The notes: generated from the sequence alone by a model not told the origin. Shown: positions 18,866 through 29,613, numbered from the stretch's first letter. The stretch is DNA of 39,843 nt from Actinacidiphila rubida (GCF_900110255.1 NZ_FODD01000025.1:1-39843); one strand, 5' to 3'. A program made the numbers and translations.

Positions 18866-20068
18866 CTACCGGCGCGGCCAGGAGGTGCGGTCGGAGCGGT
18901 CGCCCGCGTCGTCCCGGCCGAGGCCGAACCGTGCCCGCAGCCGGGTGCGTTCGTCGGTCGCGACGTGCGCGGCGCCGTCGGCGACGGTCTCGTACACGGC
19001 GAGGATGTCGCTGCCGACCACCGACCAGTCGAAGCGGCGCACGTGCGCGGAGGCCCGGGTGCGCAGTTCCTCGCGCCGCGCCGGGTCGCCGAGCAGCCGT
19101 ACCGCGGCGGCGGCCAGCGCGTCGGCGTCCTCGTTGGCGAACAGCTCGCCGGCCGCGCCCTGGTCGAGGACCTGCGCGAAGGCGTCGAGGTCGCTGGCGA
19201 GCACCGGCGCGCCGGCCGACATGGCCTCCACCAGGATGATGCCGAAGGACTCGCCGCCGGTGTTGGGCGCCACGTACAGGTCGACGCTGCGCAGCAGCCG
19301 GGCCTTGTCCTCGTCGCTGACCATGCCGAGGAACTCCACGCGGTCGCGCATCTCCCGCGGCAGTTCCTGCACGGCCTCCTCGGCGTCGCCGCGGCCGGCG
19401 ACCAGCAGCCGGGTGCCGGGCCGCTCGGCGAGGATCCTGGGCAGCGCCCTGATCAGCACCGGCAGGCCCTTCCGGGGCTCGTCGATCCGGCCGATGAAGC
19501 CGATGGTGCCGGACTGCCACTCCGGCTCGGGCTCGGCGCGGGCGAAGAAGTCGACGTCGACGCCGTTGGGGATGACGACCGCGTCCCCGCCGAGGTGCTC
19601 GACCAGCGTCCGCCGGGCGTACTCGCTCACCGCGATCCGGGCGCGGATCTTCTCCAGCGCCGGCTGCAGGATCGGGTAGGCGGCGATCATCGCCCTCGAC
19701 CGGGGGTTGGAGGTGTGGAAGGTGGCCACGATCGGGCCCTGCGCCGCCCAGCAGGCCAGCAGGCCCAGCGACGGCGAGGCGGGCTCGTGGATGTGGATGA
19801 CGTCGAAGTTGCCCTCGTGCAGCCAGCGCCGCACGCGCGCGGCCGACAGGAAGCCGAAGTTGAGCCGGGCCACGGACCCGTTGTACGGCACCGGCACCGC
19901 GCGTCCGGCGGACACGACGTAGGGAGGCAGCGGCGTCTCGTCGTCCGCGGGCGCCAGCACCGACAGTTCGTGGCCGAGCCCGATGAGGTGTTCGGCCAGG
20001 TCGCGGATGTGGAACTGGACGCCTCCGGGGACGTCCCAGGAGTACGGGCAGACGATCCCGATCCTCAC
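18866..20068 (-). CDS. pimA: Phosphatidylinositol alpha-mannosyltransferase (GT4)
   Basis: A 400-residue GT-B fold glycosyltransferase. PimA transfers mannose from GDP-mannose to phosphatidylinositol on the inner face of the membrane, the first step to PIMs. Seen: IVCPYSWDVPGGVQFHI at the N-terminus, IHIHEPASPSLG, the GDP-sugar region GFIGRIDEPRKGL, and the E-x7-E motif (ESFGIILVE). The C-terminal 40 residues are basic, suiting membrane contact. The GTG at 20068 overlaps the upstream acyltransferase stop codon (GTGA) and has GGAG six bases upstream. Context with PI synthase and acyltransferase supports the specificity; the exact acceptor is inferred. Confidence 0.88.
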   Translation of the reverse strand: MRIGIVCPYSWDVPGGVQFHIRDLAEHLIGLGHELSVLAPADDETPLPPYVVSAGRAVPVPYNGSVARLNFGFLSAARVRRWLHEGNFDVIHIHEPASPSLGLLACWAAQGPIVATFHTSNPRSRAMIAAYPILQPALEKIRARIAVSEYARRTLVEHLGGDAVVIPNGVDVDFFARAEPEPEWQSGTIGFIGRIDEPRKGLPVLIRALPRILAERPGTRLLVAGRGDAEEAVQELPREMRDRVEFLGMVSDEDKARLLRSVDLYVAPNTGGESFGIILVEAMSAGAPVLASDLDAFAQVLDQGAAGELFANEDADALAAAAVRLLGDPARREELRTRASAHVRRFDWSVVGSDILAVYETVADGAAHVATDERTRLRARFGLGRDDAGDRSDRTSWPRR

Positions 20069-20988
20069 GCCTGCTCCGTTCCGGAGCCGTCGGGTCCGGG
20101 CCGCGGGGGCAGGTCGGCGAGCCACAGCCGTTGCAGCATGTGCCAGTCCTCGGGGTGGTCGGCGATGCCCGAGGCGTACGCGTCGGCCAGCGCCTGCGTC
20201 ATGACGCCGGTGCGGTAGGCCCGGTCGCCCTCGGCCGGCACGTCGATCGGCGGGTGCACCCGGCCCTGCATGACCGGCGACTCGTCGTACCAGAGCGTCA
20301 CCGGCAGCAGGAGGGCGCCGGTCTGCTGGGCGAGGATCGCGGGCCCGGCCGGCATCCGGGTCTTCTCACCGAAGAAGTCGACCTCGACGCCGCTGGCGGA
20401 CAGGTCGCGGTCGGCGACCAGGCACACCAGGCCACCGGCCCGCAGCCGCCTGGCCAGCGTGCCGAACGCGGAGCCTCCGGTGTGCGGCAGCACCTCCATG
20501 CCCAGGCCCTCGCGGTAGGCGACGAAACGGTCGTAGAGGGTCTCGGGCTTCAGCCGCTCGGCGACCGTCGTGAACGGCGTCTCCAGCTTGGTGGTGACCC
20601 AGGCGCCGGCCAGGTCGTAGTTGCCCATGTGCGGCAGCGCGAGGATGACGCCGCCGCCGGCGGCCAGGCCGCCGGTCAGGTAGTGCACGTCCTGCGGGTC
20701 GAAGCCGCCGCGGATGCGGTCCTTGCTCCAGGCCGGCAGCCGGAAGGACTCCATCCAGTAGCGCAGGTAGGACCGCATGCCGGCGCGGGACAGCTCCCGC
20801 AGCCGCTGCTCGTCGGCGCCGGGCACGACGCGTGACAGGTTCGCCTCCAGCCGCAGCACGCCCTTGCCACGCTGCCGCCAGGCCACGTCGGCGATGCTCC
20901 GGCCGAGGGCCTTCGCGGCGGGCTCGGGCAGCGTCTTGACCGCGCTCCAGCCCAGGCCGTACAGCCCGTCGACGAGGCGTTCCTTCAC
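20065..20988 (-). CDS. Phosphatidylinositol mannoside acyltransferase (LpxL/HtrB superfamily)
   Basis: A 307-residue acyltransferase. The H-x4-D catalytic motif is present (LPHMGNYDLAG), together with LVCLVADRDLSASGVEVDFFG and the downstream GPAILAQQTGALLLPV, as in the lauroyl acyltransferase superfamily. Its place between PI synthase and a PimA-like mannosyltransferase points to PatA-type acylation of PIMs. It overlaps both neighbours by four bases (GTGA at 20985-20988 and 20065-20068), so the three products are probably made in fixed proportion. I leave the symbol blank because patA is used for other genes too. Confidence 0.88.
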   Translation of the reverse strand: MKERLVDGLYGLGWSAVKTLPEPAAKALGRSIADVAWRQRGKGVLRLEANLSRVVPGADEQRLRELSRAGMRSYLRYWMESFRLPAWSKDRIRGGFDPQDVHYLTGGLAAGGGVILALPHMGNYDLAGAWVTTKLETPFTTVAERLKPETLYDRFVAYREGLGMEVLPHTGGSAFGTLARRLRAGGLVCLVADRDLSASGVEVDFFGEKTRMPAGPAILAQQTGALLLPVTLWYDESPVMQGRVHPPIDVPAEGDRAYRTGVMTQALADAYASGIADHPEDWHMLQRLWLADLPPRPGPDGSGTEQA

Positions 20989-21650
20989 GCGCCGCTCCCC
21001 TGGTCGGCCAGCTGCGCGGCGTCCGCCTCCGCGGCCTCGCGCCGGACCGTGACCACACGCTGTATCAGCGTGATGAGGCTGCCGACGGCCACCACCCACA
21101 GGGCGATCGGCAGCAGCCACTGGATGCCGGGCACGCCGAACGTGCGGTGGAAGCCGGACAGGCCGCAGAGCACCAGGGTGATCACCAGGCGCTCGGACCG
21201 CTCGACCAGCCCGTTGACGTTCACCGGCAGCCCGATGGCCTCGCCGCGCGCCTTGGTGTAGGACACCACCTGACCGCTGGCCAGGCAGAAGATCGTCACG
21301 GCGCACAGCGTGAGGTTGTCGCCGTCGCCGGCGTACCACATGGCCAGGCCGCCGAAGACCGCGCCGTCGGCGACGCGGTCGAGGGTGGAGTCGAGGAACG
21401 CGCCCCAGCGGCTGGAGCGGCCCATCTGGCGGGCCATGTTGCCGTCGACCAGGTCGGAGAAGACGAAGAGTGTGATCACGACCGTGCCCCAGAAGAACTG
21501 CCCCATGGGGTAGAAGATCAGCGCGCCGGCCACCACGCCCGCCGTGCCGACGAGTGTCACGGTGTCCGGAGTCACCCCCTTGCGCAGGAGAAATGCGGCG
21601 AACGGCGTGAGGACACGCGTGAAGAACGCACGCGCGTACTTGTTCAGCAT
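20985..21650 (-). CDS. pgsA: Phosphatidylinositol (phosphate) synthase, CDP-alcohol phosphatidyltransferase
   Basis: A 221-residue membrane enzyme with about six helices. The CDP-alcohol phosphotransferase signature D-x2-D-G-x2-A-R-x8-G-x3-D-x3-D is complete (residues 66-91, starting SDLVDGNMAR). In actinobacteria the enzyme in this gene context uses CDP-diacylglycerol and inositol 1-phosphate. The ATG at 21650 (MLNKYARAFF) is preferred because it fits the family start and has GGGAAGG, although very close; an in-frame ATG at 21710 would add 20 residues without a better site. First gene of the pgsA-acyltransferase-pimA-lemA-like operon. Confidence 0.9.
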   Translation of the reverse strand: MLNKYARAFFTRVLTPFAAFLLRKGVTPDTVTLVGTAGVVAGALIFYPMGQFFWGTVVITLFVFSDLVDGNMARQMGRSSRWGAFLDSTLDRVADGAVFGGLAMWYAGDGDNLTLCAVTIFCLASGQVVSYTKARGEAIGLPVNVNGLVERSERLVITLVLCGLSGFHRTFGVPGIQWLLPIALWVVAVGSLITLIQRVVTVRREAAEADAAQLADQGSGA

Positions 21651-21994
21651 GGCCTTCCCGACAGGTGTGAGGAGTGCGGCGGAGGCCCTCGCGGCCACCG
21701 GATGGCCCATCGTAGCCAGCCCCGGGACACCGAACGTGTGTGGTACCTCCCCGCGCGCCCCGGCGCCGGCCGCTCGCCGCGCCGTGCCGCGACGCCGAGA
21801 GCCCCCGCCGCACCGTGACCGGGCCGGACGTCCGACGTATGGACGGCAGGTGACACCCGTGGGAAGGTCGAATTACCGCGGGCGTCGTCGAGACCGCCTG
21901 TGTGCCGGTGCGGTCATTCGTGGCGTCCCCGATTCCGCGCCCGCCCCGCGGGTGCGGTCCTTCATGCGGTGATGGACCGGGAGGCGAATGACAC
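21651..21994. other. Divergent intergenic region, pgsA / EF-G-like
   Basis: Region between divergent genes, including the possible 20-codon upstream extension of pgsA (to 21710). It must contain two promoters, but I find no convincing -35/-10 pair and no long repeat. Confidence 0.45.
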
Positions 21995-24220
21995 ATGGGT
22001 GGTGCATCCGACAGGAGAGACGGACAATCCGGGGCCGCCGGAGGGGCATCGGCGGCCGACCGCCCCGACAAGGTGCGCAACGTGGTGCTGGTCGGCCACA
22101 ACGGAGCGGGCAAGACGACGCTGGTGGAGGCCCTCGCCCAGGCCACCGGCGCGGTGAACCGGGCGGGCCGGGTCGAGGACGGTGCCTCGGTCTCCGACCA
22201 CGACGAGATCGAGCAGCGGCAGCAGCGCTCGGTGCAGCTGTCCCTGGTCCCGGTGGAATGGGAGGGCATCAAGGTCAATGTGCTGGACACCCCCGGCTAC
22301 GCGGACTTCGTCGGGGAGCTCCGGGCCGGTCTGCGGGCGGCGGACGCGGCCCTTTTCGTCGTCTCGGCGGCGCAGGACGGCGAGGGCATCGGCGGCGCGA
22401 CGCGGCTGGTGTGGGACGAGTGCGCGGCGGTCGGGATGCCGCGGGCGGTGGTCGTCACGCACCTGGAGTCGGCGCTGGCCGGCTTCGAGGAGACGGCCGC
22501 GCAGTGCGCGGCCGAGCTGGGCGGCGACGACCCGGACGCGGTGCTGCCGCTCTACCTGCCGGTGCACGGCCCGGCCGGGCCGGACGGCCACGCGCCGGTG
22601 ACCGGACTGGCCGGGCTGCTGTCGCAGCAGGTCTTCGACTACTCCTCCGGTGAGCGGGTCGGCGCCGAGCCGGGCCCGGACCTGCTGCCGCGGCTCCAGG
22701 AGGCCAGGAACCGGCTGATCGAGGGGATCATCGCCGAGAGCGAGGACGAGACCCTCATGGACCGCTATCTCGGCGGCGAGGAGATCGACGTCAAGACGCT
22801 GATCACCGACCTGGAGCGGGCCGTGGCCCGCGGCACCTTCCACCCCGTGCTGGCCGCCGCCCCCGCGGCGGACGGCGCCCGCCAGGGCCTGGGCACCGTG
22901 GAACTGCTCGAACTGGTCACCCGTGGCTTCCCGACGCCGCTGGAGCGGACCCCGCCACCGGTGACGGCGCCCGACGGCTCGCCGCAGCCGCCGCTGGAGT
23001 GCGACCCCGAGGGACCGCTGGCCGCGGAGGTCGTGAAGACCTCCTCCGACCCGTACGTCGGCCGGATCAGCCTGGTGCGGGTGTTCTCGGGCACGCTGCG
23101 GCCCGACGACACGGTGCACGTCTCGGGGCACGGCATGGAGGACCGCGGGCACGAGGACCACGACGTGGACGAGCGGGTGGGCGCGCTGTCGTCGCCGTTC
23201 GGCAAACAGCAGCGGCCGGTGCCCTCGGCGGTGGCCGGCGACCTGGTGTGCGTGGCCAAGCTGACCCGCGCGGAGACCGGGGACACGCTGTCGTCGAAGG
23301 ACCGCCCGCTGCTCATGGAGCCGTGGCAGATGCCGGACCCGCTGCTGCCGGTCGCCATCGAGGCGCACAGCAAGGCGGACGAGGACAAGCTGTCGCACGG
23401 CCTGTCCCGGCTGGTCGCCGAGGACCCGACGATGCGCCTGGAGCAGAACCCGGACACCCGGCAGGTCGTGCTGTGGTGCCTGGGCGAGACGCACGCGGAC
23501 GTGGCGCTGGAGCGGCTGCGCACCCGTTACGGGGTGCAGGTCGACGCGGTGCCGCACCGGGTGTCGCTGCGGGAGACGTTCGGTGCGGCGGCGACCGCGC
23601 GCGGCCGGCACGTCAAGCAGTCCGGCGGGCACGGCCAGTTCGCGATCTGCGACATCGAGGTGGAGCCGCTGCCGGTGGGTTCGGGCGTCGAGTTCGTGGA
23701 CAAGGTGATCGGCGGCGCGGTGCCGCGGCAGTTCATCCAGTCGGTGGAGAAGGGCGTCCGCGCCCAGGCCGCGCGCGGAGTGGCGCTCGGATACCCGGTG
23801 GTGGACATCAGGGTCACGCTGTCCGACGGCAAGGCGCACTCGGTGGACTCCTCGGACGCCGCGTTCCAGACCGCGGGCGCGCTGGCGCTGCGCGAGGCGG
23901 CCGCGGCCTGCCGCATCCACCTGCTGGAGCCGGTCTCCGAGGTCGGCGTGATGGTGCCGGACGCGTACGTGGGTCCGGTGATGAGCGACCTGTCGAGCCG
24001 CCGCGGCCGGGTGCTGGGCACCGAACCGGCGGGCCCGGGACGGTCGTTGGTGCGCGCCGAGGTGCCGGAGATCGAGATCGGCCGGTACGCGGTGGACCTG
24101 CGCTCGCTGTCGCACGGCACCGGCCGGTTCAGCCGGCACTACGCGCGGCACGAACCGATGCCGGCCGGCCTGGCCACCAAGCTGCGGCAGCAGGCCGAGG
24201 AGGGGGAGCACACCAGGTGA
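21995..24220 (+). CDS. Elongation factor G-like GTPase (EF-G2 type)
   Basis: A 741-residue translational-GTPase homologue with EF-G domain order. G1 (GHNGAGKTT, 34-42) and G3 (DTPGYADF, 98-105) are intact. The G4 position, normally NKxD and needed for guanine recognition, reads T-H-L-E (155-158). The switch I region is unlike EF-G (SDHDEIEQRQQRSVQLSL) and typical of the actinobacterial EF-G2 group. Domain IV has SGGHGQFA. The ATG at 21995 has GGAGG eleven bases upstream. The gene is monocistronic or followed by the membrane protein after two hairpins. It is unlikely to be the main elongation factor; ribosome-linked regulatory roles are possible. No resistance function can be claimed from sequence. 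Confidence 0.9.
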   Translation: MGGASDRRDGQSGAAGGASAADRPDKVRNVVLVGHNGAGKTTLVEALAQATGAVNRAGRVEDGASVSDHDEIEQRQQRSVQLSLVPVEWEGIKVNVLDTPGYADFVGELRAGLRAADAALFVVSAAQDGEGIGGATRLVWDECAAVGMPRAVVVTHLESALAGFEETAAQCAAELGGDDPDAVLPLYLPVHGPAGPDGHAPVTGLAGLLSQQVFDYSSGERVGAEPGPDLLPRLQEARNRLIEGIIAESEDETLMDRYLGGEEIDVKTLITDLERAVARGTFHPVLAAAPAADGARQGLGTVELLELVTRGFPTPLERTPPPVTAPDGSPQPPLECDPEGPLAAEVVKTSSDPYVGRISLVRVFSGTLRPDDTVHVSGHGMEDRGHEDHDVDERVGALSSPFGKQQRPVPSAVAGDLVCVAKLTRAETGDTLSSKDRPLLMEPWQMPDPLLPVAIEAHSKADEDKLSHGLSRLVAEDPTMRLEQNPDTRQVVLWCLGETHADVALERLRTRYGVQVDAVPHRVSLRETFGAAATARGRHVKQSGGHGQFAICDIEVEPLPVGSGVEFVDKVIGGAVPRQFIQSVEKGVRAQAARGVALGYPVVDIRVTLSDGKAHSVDSSDAAFQTAGALALREAAAACRIHLLEPVSEVGVMVPDAYVGPVMSDLSSRRGRVLGTEPAGPGRSLVRAEVPEIEIGRYAVDLRSLSHGTGRFSRHYARHEPMPAGLATKLRQQAEEGEHTR

Positions 24221-24225
24221 CAACG

Positions 24226-24259
24226 GGTCCGGCGGGGCGCACCGCGCCCCCGCCGGACC
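24226..24259 (+). terminator. Hairpin terminator 1 after the EF-G-like gene
   Basis: Inverted repeat 24226-24240 with 24244-24259 (15 bp, one bulged C), 3-base loop, six bases past the stop codon. Confidence 0.7.
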
Positions 24260-24262
24260 TCC

Positions 24263-24294
24263 AGGGGCGCGCGGGCCACTCGTCGCGCGCCCCT
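24263..24294 (+). terminator. Hairpin terminator 2 after the EF-G-like gene
   Basis: A perfect 11-bp inverted repeat (24263-24273 with 24284-24294) directly behind the first hairpin, followed by GTTGAT. The tandem arrangement suggests a strong stop before the next gene. Confidence 0.7.
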
Positions 24295-24467
24295 GTTGAT
24301 CCGTCAACGGCGGCCGGAACCGGGCCCGTTCGGCCGCCTGCGGGCACCCCGCGGGCCTTCACGCCGCTAATCTGGGAACTGCTCCGAACGTGTGACGCGC
24401 CGTCCGGCGGGGAATGGGCCGGTCGGAGCCGGTGCGGTGGCGGCGGAACGGCGGACTGGGGGCTTCG

Positions 24468-26117
24468 GTGACGGACGGGTTCGACTTCAGCCCGGGGGCT
24501 CAGGTCCCGCTCACGGGCATCGACGGCGAGACCGCCGCGACGCAGGCGCTGGCGTCCGCCGCGTACCGCGACAGCCCGGTCACCGCGCTGGTCGACATCA
24601 ACGAGGCCACGTCGGTCACCGCGCCGCGGCTGTCGCTGTTCCAGCCGAACCTCGGTGAGGCGTTCGCGCGGGCCGTGCAGGTGCGGATGCTCGGCGGCAG
24701 CCGCAAGGAGCTCGTGCAGTCCTTCGGCGTCGAGCCGCAGACCGTGGTCGAGCACTGCCTGGCCGCCAACCGGCTGCGCCAGGAGCGCGACAGCCGGCTG
24801 TCCGTGCTCATGGGCGTGTTCGGCCTGCTGTTCCTGCCGGGCGTGCTGCTGTGGCTGGGCGCGTTCCAGCTGCGCACCTCGCTCGCGGCGCTGCGCGGCC
24901 GCGGCAACCGGGCCGGCATGCTGGGCGGGATCGTGCTCGCCGTCGCGATCGGCTTCACCGCGCTGCTGGTCATCCGGCCGCCGTTCTCCGGATTCTGGTC
25001 GGAGTACGCGCGCGTGGTGATGGTCGCCCCGGTCATCGGCTGGTACTGGGCGAAGCGGATCTGCGAGCGCAGTGCCAAGGACCTGCGCGACCGCTGGGCG
25101 GGGCTGGTGGCCGGCACCGGAGTCGGTGCGAAGATCCCCGAGGCGGTCCCCCGCAACCCCAACCAGGTGCGGGCCGAACGGCTGCGGCAGAGCCTGGCGA
25201 AGCTGTCGGCGGAGCAGAACAGCAACGTGGTCTTCTACGCCGGGCCCAAGGGGATACTGGGCATGGGCAGCCGCTGGGCGAGCTGGCAGATGGCCGAGGA
25301 GCTGCTGCCGCGCGAGGGCCTCGCCGAGATCCACCCGTTCCGCAGCTGGGACGTGATCCGGGCGATCCACGACAAGCTGCGGATGCTGGAGCGCGGGCCC
25401 CTGCACACCGGCGGCTTCCCGAAGGCGTCGATACGGCACTGGGTCGTGGTGCCGATCGGCGAGGGCGCGGGCAAGATCTCCCGGCCGACCGGCGCCGAGG
25501 TCGATGCGTTCACCGTCAAGGACTTCGAGATCCAGCGGATCTGCAACACCCAGCAGTTCGGCAAGGGCAACCGGCACTACCTGGGCATCCAGTTCGTGCT
25601 GTGGGACGGCAACCTGGTGCTGACGCTGATGGTCACGGTGACGGTGCTGGCGCAGACGCTGCGGGTGGAGGTCACCGGGCACGCGCTCGGGCCGGTCGAC
25701 GGCCTGTTCACCAGCGCGCCCGACCCGGCGGAGAAGACCGTCTCCAAGCCGGTGAAGTTCTGGGAGACCAAGACCGTCAGCCTGCCCCTGATCTCCTCCA
25801 ACGAGGTGGTGCGGCTGGCCGCGCGCGCCCCGCTGACGTGGTTCCCGCCGGTCCTGGACTTCCTCGGCGGGACGCTGAAGCTGCCCGAGCCGTTCGGGCT
25901 GCGGCACACCTGGGCCGGCAAGCCGTGGAAGCACCGGTTCATGGCGGACGACGCCCTGCGCGCCGCCACCCCGGTGCTGCGCGCGGTGCACGCGGCCGCG
26001 ATCCAGGTGATGGAGGAGAACGGCGTGGACACCTCGCACTTCGCCAACCGCTCGATGGTGCTGAGCGGGCTGGTGCAGAGCGTGGAGCCGAAGAAGGCCG
26101 ACGCGTACGACGCGTGA
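24468..26117 (+). CDS. Uncharacterised multi-pass membrane protein, 549 residues
   Basis: Not recognised as a characterised family. Visible: a soluble N-terminal region (1-100) with a short helix-turn-helix-like segment (RKELVQSFGVEPQTVVEHCL); two clear membrane helices (about 110-132 and 145-165) and a shorter hydrophobic segment near 178-192; a long soluble domain with the conserved-looking VFYAGPKGILGMGSRWASWQ and IQRICNTQQFGKGNRHYLGIQ; one more hydrophobic stretch (LVLTLMVTVTVLAQTL, about 385-400); and a soluble C-terminus. The GTG at 24468 is chosen because translation then starts VTDGFDFSPG; an in-frame ATG lies at 24414. It ends four bases before the convergent HIT gene. A homologue occupies the same place in S. 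coelicolor as I recall. Confidence 0.75.
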   Translation: MTDGFDFSPGAQVPLTGIDGETAATQALASAAYRDSPVTALVDINEATSVTAPRLSLFQPNLGEAFARAVQVRMLGGSRKELVQSFGVEPQTVVEHCLAANRLRQERDSRLSVLMGVFGLLFLPGVLLWLGAFQLRTSLAALRGRGNRAGMLGGIVLAVAIGFTALLVIRPPFSGFWSEYARVVMVAPVIGWYWAKRICERSAKDLRDRWAGLVAGTGVGAKIPEAVPRNPNQVRAERLRQSLAKLSAEQNSNVVFYAGPKGILGMGSRWASWQMAEELLPREGLAEIHPFRSWDVIRAIHDKLRMLERGPLHTGGFPKASIRHWVVVPIGEGAGKISRPTGAEVDAFTVKDFEIQRICNTQQFGKGNRHYLGIQFVLWDGNLVLTLMVTVTVLAQTLRVEVTGHALGPVDGLFTSAPDPAEKTVSKPVKFWETKTVSLPLISSNEVVRLAARAPLTWFPPVLDFLGGTLKLPEPFGLRHTWAGKPWKHRFMADDALRAATPVLRAVHAAAIQVMEENGVDTSHFANRSMVLSGLVQSVEPKKADAYDA

Positions 26118-26121
26118 GCGG

Positions 26122-26667
26122 TCAGCGGGGCCAGGCGTCGGCGAGCATCTTCCGGGTGTCGGCGAGCAGTTGGGGCAGCACCTTGGTGTGGCCGACGACC
26201 GGCATGAAGTTCATGTCCCCGCCCCAGCGCGGCACCACGTGCTGGTGCAGGTGCGCGGCGATCCCGGCGCCCGCCACCCCGCCCTGGTTCATGCCGATGT
26301 TGAAGCCCTGGGCGCCGGACGCGGACCGCAGCGCGGCCATCGCCTGCTTGGTCAGCAGCGCCAGCTCCGCGGTCTCCCGGTCGTCCAGCTCGGTGTAGTC
26401 GGCGACGTGCCGGTAGGGCACCACCATCAGATGGCCGCTGTTGTACGGGTACAGGTTGAGCAGGGCGTAGACGTGGTCGCCGCGGGTGAGGATCAGGCCG
26501 TCCTCGTCGGACTCGGCGGGCACGGCACAGAACGGGCATCCGTCGCCGGCGCCGGGGCCGGTGGGCTTGTTCTCGCCCTTGATGTAGGCCATGCGGTGCG
26601 GGGTCCACAGCCGCTGGAACCCGTCCGGTTCGCCCGCCCCCCTGTGCTGCTCCGGCTCACTCGTCAT
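26122..26667 (-). CDS. HIT family hydrolase/phosphorylase
   Basis: A 181-residue histidine-triad nucleotide-binding protein. The triad H139-x-H141-x-H143 lies in AHLHQHVVPRW, and a CPFC pair (44-47) with later histidines suits the zinc site of actinobacterial members, some of which are diadenosine tetraphosphate phosphorylases. The substrate here is not determined. The ATG at 26667 (MTSEPEQ) is preferred to the ATG at 26679 because the sequence TATGCT at 26675-26680 would place a -10 box seven bases before it, implying a leaderless mRNA. Its 3' end is only four bases from the convergent membrane-protein gene, with no hairpin between. Confidence 0.9.
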   Translation of the reverse strand: MTSEPEQHRGAGEPDGFQRLWTPHRMAYIKGENKPTGPGAGDGCPFCAVPAESDEDGLILTRGDHVYALLNLYPYNSGHLMVVPYRHVADYTELDDRETAELALLTKQAMAALRSASGAQGFNIGMNQGGVAGAGIAAHLHQHVVPRWGGDMNFMPVVGHTKVLPQLLADTRKMLADAWPR

Positions 26668-26674
26668 GCCGCTC

Positions 26675-26680
26675 AGCATA
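26675..26680 (-). promoter_or_regulatory. Possible -10 box for a leaderless HIT mRNA
   Basis: TATGCT on the minus strand, seven bases before the ATG at 26667. No good -35 is visible, so this is only a candidate. Confidence 0.3.
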
Positions 26681-26745
26681 GGACTTCACCCCTGTGGAGC
26701 GTGTCGCCGGGCCCCCTGCCCGCCTGCTCCGGTGATCCTGGCGTG

Positions 26746-27393
26746 ATGGACGCCGACGACCGTGTGGCCCGGTGGGAGGACCGTTCCGAGGGACCGCTGT
26801 TCATCGCCTCGCTGCTCTTCCTCGCCGCGTACGCCGCCCATGTCCTGGACCCCGGGGCGCCGGACTGGGTGCATGCGATCCTGCTCTCGGTGATCGCGCT
26901 CACCTGGGCGGGCTTCCTCGTGGACTACCTGGTCCGCCTGCGGCTGAGCGGGCGCCGGTTCGGGCCGGCCTACGTCCGCGACAACTTCGTCGACACCGTC
27001 GCCACGATCCTGCCGCTGCTGCGTCCGCTGCGGGTGGTCCGGATCTACGAGGTGGTGCAGCGGCGCCGGGAGCAGCCGCGGCTGAGCCTGTACGGCCGGG
27101 TCATCGCCTACGGGAGCCTGACCTCGCTGCTGCTGGGGTTCGCCGGCGCGCTCGCGGTGTACCAGCAGGAGCGGTACGCGCCGCACGCCACCATCCGCAC
27201 GTTCGGCGACTCCGTGTGGTGGGTGGCGGAGACGCTGACCACCGTCGGGTACGGCGACGTCACGCCCGTCACGGTCGGCGGCCGCACGATCGCGACCTTC
27301 CTGATGGTGCTCGGCCTGGCCCTGCTCGGCGCAGTCACCGGTTCGTTCTCGTCCTGGCTCATCCAGAGCTTCGCCCGCGACGACGAGAAGTAG
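26746..27393 (+). CDS. Voltage-gated-type potassium channel protein
   Basis: A 215-residue ion channel subunit. The potassium selectivity filter TTVGYGD is present, with a pore helix before it (WWVAETL) and flanking S5 (about 108-130) and S6 (about 178-205) helices. Upstream helices (about 18-38, 42-66 and 80-97) include an arginine ladder, R-P-L-R-V-V-R, with the three-residue spacing of a voltage sensor, but the sensor domain is compact. The subunits would tetramerise in the cytoplasmic membrane. ATG at 26746 or the adjacent GTG at 26743 starts the gene; GGTGAT nearby is a weak site. It is divergent from the HIT gene with fewer than 80 bases between. Confidence 0.9.
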   Translation: MDADDRVARWEDRSEGPLFIASLLFLAAYAAHVLDPGAPDWVHAILLSVIALTWAGFLVDYLVRLRLSGRRFGPAYVRDNFVDTVATILPLLRPLRVVRIYEVVQRRREQPRLSLYGRVIAYGSLTSLLLGFAGALAVYQQERYAPHATIRTFGDSVWWVAETLTTVGYGDVTPVTVGGRTIATFLMVLGLALLGAVTGSFSSWLIQSFARDDEK

Positions 27394-27459
27394 CTGGGAG
27401 AAAGAGCGGGCAGGAGGAGCGGGGACCGTCCGCGACGGCCCGGGCGGTCGGAGCGGACG

Positions 27460-27498
27460 GCGCTGCGGGCCCCCGGGCATTCCCGGGGCCCGCAGCGC
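27460..27498. terminator. Bidirectional terminator between the channel gene and thrS
   Basis: Inverted repeat 27460-27477 with 27482-27498 (17 bp, one bulged C), 4-base loop, between convergent genes. Confidence 0.8.
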
Positions 27499-27518
27499 GT
27501 GCTCGGCCCGCTCTGCCG

Positions 27519-29501
<1,983 letters not shown>

Positions 29502-29613
29502 CGGTCTGCTCCTGACTTGGTCGTACGGGCCGGGCGGCAGCCGCCGCCACTCGCTGAATCGTACCGAGCGATCAGCTCTGCCCGCGCAGGCATTCTCCGG
29601 AGCCCCGTGACGG

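Noticed and set aside
29502..29613. T-box or other riboswitch before thrS
   Set aside because: The leader is only 112 bases and has no T-box sequence or specifier stem that I can see.
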